Origin: Erythrobacter sp.
GTDB lineage: Bacteria > Pseudomonadota > Alphaproteobacteria > Sphingomonadales > Sphingomonadaceae
Length of the DNA: 5,201 nucleotides
NCBI GenBank assembly: GCA_003483125.1
Contig: DMWU01000017.1
Coordinates: 1 to 5,201, forward strand
Direction of reading: 5' to 3'
Shown here one piece after another: positions 1-4,619 of the stretch (its first letter is position 1; each line of letters opens with the position of its first letter). A model generated the notes under the pieces. The model was not told the DNA's origin. It saw only the letters and a list, made by a program, of their open reading frames with translations, and searched no databases. The position numbers and the translations under genes are program-made.

Positions 1-215
1 AGGTTGTCGATGGTCGAACCGGTTTTCTTCTGGAATCCGGCGGTCCCGAAGCTTGGAAAAACAAGATAACCGAGATTTACCAGTGGAGTACTGATGAACG
101 TACAGGCTTCGTCAGGAATTCCCAGAAAGTCGTCGAGACGTATTATTCCTGGAAGCGCGTTCACGATGCGACGATTCAGGAATATTTAAGAGCGCTCGAA
201 AGGAAAAGTGCATGA
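1..215 (+). CDS. Glycosyltransferase, GT4-type, C-terminal fragment (5' end outside window)
   Basis: The open frame enters from the left edge (first full codon at position 3) and gives 70 codons before TGA at 213-215. The fragment begins VVDGRTGFLLESGGPEAWKN. This resembles the end of the nucleotide-sugar-binding domain of GT-B glycosyltransferases of family GT4, where a V-x-D-G-x-T-G-hydrophobic stretch follows the catalytic E-x7-E region. The rest (YQWSTDE, TYYSWKRVHDATIQEYLRAL) fits the closing helices that cross back over the N-terminal domain. Family members transfer a sugar from a nucleotide-sugar donor to a glycan or lipid acceptor at the cytoplasmic face. Donor and acceptor cannot be read from this part, and the catalytic residues lie outside the window. 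Its stop overlaps the next start (ATGA, 212-215), so the two genes are very likely co-transcribed and translationally coupled. Confidence 0.8.
   Translation, partial: VVDGRTGFLLESGGPEAWKNKITEIYQWSTDERTGFVRNSQKVVETYYSWKRVHDATIQEYLRALERKSA
201..204 (+). promoter_or_regulatory. Ribosome binding site inside the glycosyltransferase gene
   Basis: AGGA within an A-rich AAAGGAAAAG stretch lies seven bases before the ATG at 212. It is located in the last codons of the upstream glycosyltransferase and supports the overlapping ATGA start of the membrane protein. Confidence 0.6.
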
Positions 216-1099
216 GTGAGCCACTTTCGCAGCACATCATACCAAAAATTGATTGGCTGCGCTCGATCCTTTCGACAAACAGGAATTTACTACTTTTCCT
301 TGCCCTTATCCTGTTTGTCGGCGGCACAATGATCTCTGTGCAAAGCTTGGAACTCACGTGGAGCAAACTGCGATGGTCCGCCATTTTCACTCTCTTGTTT
401 CTGCTCGTTCCGATCAGCTTGATCTACGGGGCTGTCAACATGATGGTCTTGGCGAGGAGTGCTGGCCTAAGACTCTCATTTGCGACCAGCCTGCGCATTT
501 CTAGTTTTGCACAACTTGCAGAGTTTCTTCCCGTACCGGGCGGCGCAATAGTGCGTGGGGGTTTCATGATGCAGCATGGTGTTCAGGCGAAGTCCGCCTT
601 TATGCATGTTGTAGTTAACGCACTTCTTTGGGTGCTATTGTCTGCCGCTGCCGCTGGGATCGCGATCTCCGCCTTCTCTCCCATTGGTTTCTTTCTCGTC
701 ACCCTAGGCGGAATCGGGGCTGCGGCATGTGCCATATGGATTTGGCGTGTGTCGCATATCGGCTTGGCCTTGGCGGCCTTCGGAGTGCGAATTTTCGGGC
801 TACTACTCGTTGGATTAAGAGTATTTGCCGCATTTACCGCGCTAAATTTCTCGATGTCGCTATTGGGCGTCTATCCATTTGCATTTGCTTCGATCCTGGG
901 CTCGGCTTCGTCTTTGGCGCCGGGGGGATTAGGGGTCAGCGAAGCACTATCCGCCGTGATAGCTACGGCTATCGAAGTTAGTCCCAGCGCCGCATTCCTG
1001 GCGGTGGGTATCGATCGGATCTGCGGTTTGGTTGTAAGCGGAATAGCGTCCGGCTTTTTCACGATAACTAAGACGCAAGGCGCGGCGGAAGACGCCTAG
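212..1099 (+). CDS. Flippase-like integral membrane protein, LPG_synthase_TM / UPF0104 family
   Basis: This 295-aa, very hydrophobic protein has roughly seven to eight predicted membrane helices (about 26-43, 57-79, 133-154, 156-178, 183-200, 203-222, 243-255 and 262-284). Two family hallmarks are visible. One is a loop with LPVPGGAIVRGG (106-117), matching the usual P-x-G-(E/A)-x-x-R pattern. The other is LAPGGLGVSEAL (235-246), matching the P-G-G-x-G-x-x-E signature. These occur in the membrane domain of lysylphosphatidylglycerol synthase MprF and in stand-alone relatives near glycosyltransferases. There is no C-terminal aminoacyl-transfer domain, so lysyl-PG synthesis is unlikely. A role in moving or presenting a lipid-linked glycan made with the preceding glycosyltransferase is inferred. 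The ATG at 212 is supported by AGGA at 201-204, seven bases upstream and inside the preceding gene. Family membership is fairly sure; substrate is unknown. Confidence 0.8.
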   Translation: MSEPLSQHIIPKIDWLRSILSTNRNLLLFLALILFVGGTMISVQSLELTWSKLRWSAIFTLLFLLVPISLIYGAVNMMVLARSAGLRLSFATSLRISSFAQLAEFLPVPGGAIVRGGFMMQHGVQAKSAFMHVVVNALLWVLLSAAAAGIAISAFSPIGFFLVTLGGIGAAACAIWIWRVSHIGLALAAFGVRIFGLLLVGLRVFAAFTALNFSMSLLGVYPFAFASILGSASSLAPGGLGVSEALSAVIATAIEVSPSAAFLAVGIDRICGLVVSGIASGFFTITKTQGAAEDA

Positions 1100-1115
1100 T
1101 TAGGACGCAGGATCT

Positions 1116-1808
1116 CTACGCGCTCTGCCTGCCATAAATATAGAAATCTGCGAATGAGGTGGAATCTTGATCATTCAGATCAAATGGGTGCCGGTTTGGG
1201 ATCTTTTCCAAGAGTTCAAATTCAGAACGGTTCGCAGCAACCCAATCAGTGAAGCGTCTATGCCGAACATGAACTGAATCAGCGCTATCGTCGGTATTGC
1301 TCGAATAGATTATTACGAAACGGTCTGCCCTATCGAACAGTTGAGTGAGGTGTTCAGAGAATATCTGATCCTCAATTAGGTGATAAATAACGTCGAGTGA
1401 TAGGGTCAGCTCTGCACGTTCATTGGTCACATCTTCCAAATGTAGAAATTGCAGATTCTCTTGATCAGCGAATTTCTCGCGGACCTGCTCAATAATCGTT
1501 CGAGAAACATCAACCCCGAGGTATTCTGGATAGTCGGCTAATGCCAGTTGCGCCCCGTCGCCACTGCCCAACTCCAAGACGCTTTGTACGCCATGCTTTT
1601 CAACAAATTGATTGAGCACCTCTGCCTTAAACCGGGCCAGTTGATTATATGATCCGGGACCAGAGTTTTTACCCTTGATGTAACGTTGTTCCCAATAGTT
1701 GGTGGAATCGAAGTCACGCTGCCCAATCTTGGCGAACTGCTTTGATCCGTAACGCGCCAACTCCCGTAAGATCGGCACTTTCTTGATGAAATTTTTCAAA
1801 CGCTGCAT
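1116..1808 (-). CDS. Class I SAM-dependent methyltransferase, substrate unknown
   Basis: This 230-aa protein has a Rossmann-type methyltransferase core. The SAM-binding motif I is VLELGSGDGAQL (77-88). It is followed by YLGVDVS (96-102), where D100 would hold the ribose hydroxyls, and a post-I/motif IV-like strand SLDVIYHLIED (137-147). Upstream of the core, YWEQRYIKGKNSGPGSY (38-54) resembles the leader found in methyltransferases of polysaccharide or glycolipid clusters that modify sugars. The first 20 residues are basic and amphipathic. No signal peptide is seen, so the enzyme should be cytoplasmic. The ATG at 1808 has a GGA about ten bases upstream on the minus strand. The gene converges on the flippase-like gene with 16 bp between stops and is divergent from cpaF. 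GC is low (two adjacent 60-nt lines at 1381-1500 are 42-43%), unlike the genes to its right, suggesting acquisition. Acceptor unknown. Confidence 0.8.
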   Translation of the reverse strand: MQRLKNFIKKVPILRELARYGSKQFAKIGQRDFDSTNYWEQRYIKGKNSGPGSYNQLARFKAEVLNQFVEKHGVQSVLELGSGDGAQLALADYPEYLGVDVSRTIIEQVREKFADQENLQFLHLEDVTNERAELTLSLDVIYHLIEDQIFSEHLTQLFDRADRFVIIYSSNTDDSADSVHVRHRRFTDWVAANRSEFELLEKIPNRHPFDLNDQDSTSFADFYIYGRQSA

Positions 1809-1863
1809 CGGGAATTCCTACCACAGAATGGCCACTTGCGAAGGTACAAATCACCTCTGATCT

Positions 1864-1892
1864 TTGGCTGATTCACCTTAGGAAAAAATAAT
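1864..1892 (+). promoter_or_regulatory. Possible sigma70-type promoter for cpaF
   Basis: TTGGCT (1864-1869; four of six bases match TTGACA) and AATAAT (1887-1892; five of six match TATAAT) are separated by 17 bp. Transcription would start near 1899, giving a leader of about 87 nt that contains the 1937-1951 hairpin. The call rests only on motif resemblance in an AT-rich region, where chance matches are common. Confidence 0.3.
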
Positions 1893-1936
1893 CTTTCCAA
1901 ATTATTTACCAAACTTCGGTAGCGCGGCTTCGTAAA

Positions 1937-1951
1937 GAGGCAAGCTGCCTC
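1937..1951 (+). repeat. Perfect hairpin (6-bp stem, 3-nt loop) in the cpaF leader
   Basis: GAGGCA (1937-1942) and TGCCTC (1946-1951) are exact reverse complements around AGC. The stem is GC-rich and sits 35 bp before the cpaF start. No T-run follows on either strand beyond three T's, so it is a poor intrinsic terminator. It could be an operator half-site pair or a leader stem-loop. Its existence is certain; its function is unknown. Confidence 0.5.
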
Positions 1952-1974
1952 AATGTAACGCAATATTTTAGCCT

Positions 1975-1980
1975 AGGGGG
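1975..1980 (+). promoter_or_regulatory. Strong ribosome binding site for cpaF
   Basis: AGGGGG lies six bases before the ATG at 1987 and fixes that codon as the start. It is the strongest Shine-Dalgarno sequence in the window. Confidence 0.7.
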
Positions 1981-1986
1981 CTGGTA

Positions 1987-3525
1987 ATGAGCGCATTTGG
2001 AAGGAAGAACGGAGCCACAGGCATGAAGCCCGGAGCTCGTCCGTCCTTTGGTGTAGCCAAGCCATTGAAGGCGGGGCAAAAGGCCGCGTCTTCCAATGAG
2101 GTATCTGAAGGCGGCGAACAATTCCCACCCATCCCGGAAGACAGTGAGGCCGCTCCAGCCGCACCCGCCAATCACGCACCATCTGGCAAGAGCCAGGACG
2201 ATGCTATGAGCCGCCTGGCTGATCGTGCGAATATGGTTCACGAGGAAGCTGGCGTTGGCGGTTTTGAAGCTAGCATTCACAAAATCAAGGAACAGGTGCT
2301 TCCGCGCTTGCTCGAACGCGTCGACCCAGAGGCCGCAGCTTCTCTTACCAAGGATGAGCTCTCGGAAGAATTCCGCCCAATCATCATGGAAGTGCTGGCC
2401 GAGCTGAAGGTTACCCTGAACCGCCGCGAACAATTTGCGTTGGAAAAGGTTCTTATTGATGAGCTTTTGGGCTTCGGCCCGCTGGAGGAGCTCCTTAATG
2501 ATCCTGATGTTTCGGACATCATGGTGAACGGCCCCCAGCAGACCTATATCGAAAAAAACGGCAAGCTGATGATCGCGCCGATCCAGTTCCGCGACGAACA
2601 GCATCTGTTCCAGATCGCGCAACGGATTGTGAACCAGGTGGGTCGCCGTGTCGACCAAACCACTCCATTGGCCGACGCCCGTTTGAAGGACGGCAGCCGT
2701 GTTAACGTAATTGTGCCTCCGCTGAGCCTCAAAGGCACAGCGATCTCAATTCGTAAGTTCTCCGAAAAGCCGATCACTCTCGACATGCTCAAGGACTTTG
2801 GTTCGATGAGCGAGAAGATGTGTACTGCGTTGAAGATCGCCGGTGCATGCCGGATGAACATCGTCATTTCGGGCGGTACGGGCTCGGGTAAAACCACGAT
2901 GCTCAACGCATTATCCAAGATGATTGATCCAGGCGAACGCGTCTTGACGATTGAGGACGCGGCCGAGCTTCGCCTGCAGCAGCCCCACTGGTTGCCACTG
3001 GAAACGCGCCCGCCAAACCTTGAAGGCCAGGGTGCGATTACCATTGGCGACCTGGTTAAGAACGCCCTGCGTATGCGCCCGGACCGCATTATCCTAGGCG
3101 AAATTCGTGGTGCCGAATGTTTCGACCTTCTGGCAGCCATGAACACCGGCCACGATGGATCGATGTGTACGCTTCACGCCAACAGTCCGCGCGAATGCCT
3201 GGGCCGTATGGAAAACATGATCCTGATGGGCGACATCAAAATACCGAAGGAAGCAATTTCACGCCAGATCGCTGAATCGGTTGACTTGATCGTACAGGTC
3301 AAGCGTCTGCGCGACGGCTCGCGTCGTACGACCAACATTACCGAGGTAATCGGTATGGAAGGCGAAGTGATCGTGACCCAGGAGCTGTTCAAGTTCGAAT
3401 ATCTGGACGAGAGCGAAGACGGCAAGATCCTCGGCGAATTCCGTAGCCAGGGTCTACGTCCCTACACGCTGGAAAAGGCGCGGCAGTTCGGCTTTGACCA
3501 GGCTTATCTCGAGGCTTGTCTCTAA
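1987..3525 (+). CDS. cpaF: CpaF/TadA-type ATPase of Flp/Tad pilus assembly (type II/IV secretion ATPase superfamily)
   Basis: This complete 512-aa secretion ATPase should form a cytoplasmic hexamer at the inner membrane that hydrolyses ATP to drive Flp/Tad pilus extension and, in Caulobacter, retraction. Visible parts: a Gly/Ala/Pro/Lys-rich flexible segment (1 to about 70); an all-helical N-terminal part (about 75-165); the N-terminal ATPase domain with LGFGPLEELLNDPDVSDIMV (161-180) and RVDQTTPLADARL (221-233); Walker A GGTGSGKT (296-303, Lys302); Asp box LTIEDAAEL (320-328); Walker B-like IILGEIRGAE (368-377, Glu372); and His box TLHANS (395-400). All catalytic elements are intact and length matches CpaF proteins (about 500 aa). 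Composition is core-like (about 58% GC in 3061-3120). No tad neighbour (cpaB, C, E, tadB, tadC) flanks it here. Its TAA overlaps the stop of the opposite small gene by 4 bp. Confidence 0.95.
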   Translation: MSAFGRKNGATGMKPGARPSFGVAKPLKAGQKAASSNEVSEGGEQFPPIPEDSEAAPAAPANHAPSGKSQDDAMSRLADRANMVHEEAGVGGFEASIHKIKEQVLPRLLERVDPEAAASLTKDELSEEFRPIIMEVLAELKVTLNRREQFALEKVLIDELLGFGPLEELLNDPDVSDIMVNGPQQTYIEKNGKLMIAPIQFRDEQHLFQIAQRIVNQVGRRVDQTTPLADARLKDGSRVNVIVPPLSLKGTAISIRKFSEKPITLDMLKDFGSMSEKMCTALKIAGACRMNIVISGGTGSGKTTMLNALSKMIDPGERVLTIEDAAELRLQQPHWLPLETRPPNLEGQGAITIGDLVKNALRMRPDRIILGEIRGAECFDLLAAMNTGHDGSMCTLHANSPRECLGRMENMILMGDIKIPKEAISRQIAESVDLIVQVKRLRDGSRRTTNITEVIGMEGEVIVTQELFKFEYLDESEDGKILGEFRSQGLRPYTLEKARQFGFDQAYLEACL

Positions 3526-3758
3526 AGCTGTTCGGCAATCACTTGAGGTAAGGAGAGCGCCAGCAACCCTCCGCCGATGATCATGCAAGCAAGGAAAATT
3601 GCGGTCCAGGGCATCCACCCTACCCTCTCAAGTCGCTTGCGCTTCATCCTAACCCTATCAGCCACCAAGGCGATAATGGCGAGCAGCAGGAAGGCCGCTC
3701 CGGTAAGGGCAAGCAGGTCCGCCTCGCTAGCAAAGATAAACGATGGGAGTGATTCCAT
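3522..3758 (-). CDS. Small two-helix membrane protein of unknown function
   Basis: I do not recognise a family for this 78-aa protein. Two hydrophobic segments (about 14-33 and 51-70) flank a strongly basic loop RVRMKRKRLER (35-45). By the positive-inside rule the loop is cytoplasmic and both ends are outside. The second helix begins with WMPW (48-51) and contains IIGGGLL (60-66). The ATG at 3758 is the only plausible start: upstream in frame there is a stop nine codons before it, and no clear Shine-Dalgarno is seen. The stop (TAG, minus strand) overlaps the cpaF stop in the shared CTAA at 3522-3525. That it is a real gene rests on clean membrane topology, the tight fit to the cpaF end and the absence of any competing gene on 3526-3758. 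A link to pilus assembly is only a guess from position. Confidence 0.65.
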   Translation of the reverse strand: MESLPSFIFASEADLLALTGAAFLLLAIIALVADRVRMKRKRLERVGWMPWTAIFLACMIIGGGLLALSLPQVIAEQL

Positions 3759-3818
3759 TGGCGCTATATGGGTGCATCAAATGGTCATCGCAATGCGCGC
3801 CTTCCACCGCCATTGACT

Positions 3819-3848
3819 TGCAAATCTTCATCAAATCGCGCCTAATAT
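3819..3848 (+). promoter_or_regulatory. Possible promoter for the entericidin-like gene
   Basis: TTGCAA (3819-3824) and TAATAT (3843-3848) are 18 bp apart, each matching four of six consensus bases. A better -35 word, TTGACT (3813-3818), is present but lies 24 bp from the same -10, which is too far. The ATG lies 25 bp downstream of the -10. Motif-only call in the 115-bp spacer 3759-3873, in which I see nothing else. Confidence 0.3.
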
Positions 3849-3860
3849 CGCCACGAGTTA

Positions 3861-3866
3861 AGAGGA
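3861..3866 (+). promoter_or_regulatory. Ribosome binding site of the entericidin-like gene
   Basis: AGAGGA lies seven bases before the ATG at 3874. A clear Shine-Dalgarno at proper spacing supports translation of this very short frame. Confidence 0.65.
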
Positions 3867-3873
3867 AGCTGGA

Positions 3874-4002
3874 ATGATTCGCAAAAGCCTGATCGTCGCG
3901 GCCATTGCCGCAATGAGCCTAGCCGCTTCGGCCTGCAACACGGTCCGCGGCATGGCGGATGATCTGAAATCGGCAGCTGACGCGGTCGACGAAGAAACCT
4001 GA
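3874..4002 (+). CDS. Entericidin-like small lipoprotein (EcnA/EcnB family)
   Basis: This 42-aa frame runs ATG 3874 to TGA 4000-4002. It starts with MIRKS and a hydrophobic signal (about 6-18), followed by the lipobox ASAC with Cys21 as the lipidated residue. The mature part CNTVRGMADDLKSAADAV (21-38) matches the entericidin pattern C-N-T-x-x-G-x-x-x-D-(hydrophobic)-x-x-x-G/A-x-A. Asn at +2 (not Asp) predicts outer-membrane sorting. In E. coli, EcnB is a bacteriolytic lipoprotein countered by EcnA and induced in stationary phase. Single-copy homologues in alphaproteobacteria are common and their role is unsettled. No second entericidin-like frame is seen nearby. It is preceded by a good ribosome binding site, and its stop is 13 bp from the stop of the opposing DUF938 gene. 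The size makes it easy to miss in automatic annotation. Confidence 0.88.
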   Translation: MIRKSLIVAAIAAMSLAASACNTVRGMADDLKSAADAVDEET

Positions 4003-4018
4003 GCCTAGGCCTCGCCTA
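4003..4018. repeat. Short palindromic junction between two converging genes
   Basis: GCCTAGGC (4003-4010) is a perfect 8-bp palindrome. An alternative 5-bp stem TAGGC (4006-4010) / GCCTA (4014-4018) has a 3-nt loop. It fills the 13-bp gap between convergent stops and runs into the DUF938 stop. Without a T-run it is at best a weak bidirectional terminator. Confidence 0.3.
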
Positions 4019-4609
4019 ACCTGCACGATAGACCAGCATGATATTGTTGGCCGGCATCGTGTAGCGCGCTGTCCGGTATAGCTCGTGTAGGGCCGCAAGC
4101 GCATCAATATCCGCGGTGTCACGCAGACCCCAGCGGGGATTGCGCGCCTTTAGCCAATCGTCGAAGGACAGATTGGAGGAGGCGGTCTCTACGTTTTGTT
4201 CGAAGTAGGGGCCATACAGGATCAAAGGTGCGCCCGCCCTCAAGAGACGCCCTGCCCCAGCAAAGAGGCCCTGGGCGGCCTCCCACGGGCTGATGTGCAC
4301 CATGTTGATGCACAGCATTGCATCGGCTTTCTCCACGGGCCAAGAACTTGAAGTCGCATCAATCGCCATGGGTTCGCGCAAGTTTGCGCCTCGATACTCA
4401 TTACGCCATGCGGCAATCGACGCGAGCGCATCAGGATCGGGATCGCTTGGCTGCCAATCAATGTTGGGGAAACGCGAGGCGAGATAAAACCCGTGCTCGC
4501 CAGTGCCGCTGGCGATTTCAAGCAGAAGGCCCGAATTCGGCAGTTCGCTTTGCAACACTTCAGCAATCGGTTCACGATTGCGCTCAGTCGCCGGTGCCTG
4601 CTGCTTCAT
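4016..4609 (-). CDS. DUF938 family SAM-dependent methyltransferase-like protein
   Basis: With the ATG at 4609 the protein is 197 aa, the usual DUF938 size. Family motifs in order: QQAPATERNREPI at the N-terminus (3-15), SAM-binding EIASGTGEH (31-39), WQPSD (52-56), an acidic residue at the end of a core strand (Asp84), NMVHISPW (102-109), LYGPY (131-135), NPRWGLRD (157-164) and MPANN (185-189). The fold is that of class I methyltransferases; substrates of the family are not established, to my knowledge. A longer frame opens at ATG 4669 but adds 20 unconserved residues overlapping the upstream gene, while the conserved block begins directly after Met at 4609, so I chose the shorter form. The start lies 10 bp after the acyl-CoA synthetase stop, indicating a shared transcript. 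The ribosome binding site is weak, consistent with coupled translation. Confidence 0.88.
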   Translation of the reverse strand: MKQQAPATERNREPIAEVLQSELPNSGLLLEIASGTGEHGFYLASRFPNIDWQPSDPDPDALASIAAWRNEYRGANLREPMAIDATSSSWPVEKADAMLCINMVHISPWEAAQGLFAGAGRLLRAGAPLILYGPYFEQNVETASSNLSFDDWLKARNPRWGLRDTADIDALAALHELYRTARYTMPANNIMLVYRAG

Positions 4610-4619
4610 GAATGCAATC

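Larger units (their letters stand above)
1809..1986. other. Divergent intergenic region between the methyltransferase and cpaF
   Basis: This 178-bp non-coding stretch must carry the promoters of both outward-facing genes. The centre (about 1880-1912) is very AT-rich and holds the loose inverted repeat AAATAAT (1886-1892) / ATTATTT (1901-1907). The cpaF-proximal part holds a 6-bp-stem hairpin (1937-1951). I see no tRNA fragment, insertion-sequence end or attachment-site repeat. It also marks the step from AT-richer glycan genes to the GC-richer core genes. Confidence 0.7.

Noticed and set aside
112..390. A 92-codon minus-strand frame across the glycosyltransferase/membrane protein junction.
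   Set aside because: Both plus-strand genes are supported by motifs and an ATGA overlap. The antisense product is Arg/Ser-rich without a domain.
1100..1115. CCTA/TAGG mini-repeat at the convergent stops (1096-1105 region) as a terminator.
   Set aside because: A 4-bp stem with a 2-nt loop and no T-run is not stable enough to call.
1901..1912. ATTTACCAAA as a possible CtrA half-site controlling cpaF.
   Set aside because: It only loosely matches TTAACCAT, and no second half-site at the expected spacing was found.
1937..1951. The GAGGCA/TGCCTC hairpin as an intrinsic terminator.
   Set aside because: No adequate T-run follows on either strand, and it lies upstream of both divergent genes, where a terminator for them would not belong.
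1906..2658. A 250-codon open frame on the minus strand opposite the first half of cpaF.
   Set aside because: It lies antisense to an intact, strongly conserved gene, its translation has no recognisable domain, and it is a typical third-position shadow of a codon-biased gene.
2544..3146. A 200-codon minus-strand frame opposite the cpaF catalytic domain.
   Set aside because: It is Ser/Arg/Ile-rich and low in recognisable pattern, and is fully explained as the complement of the conserved Walker and Asp-box region.
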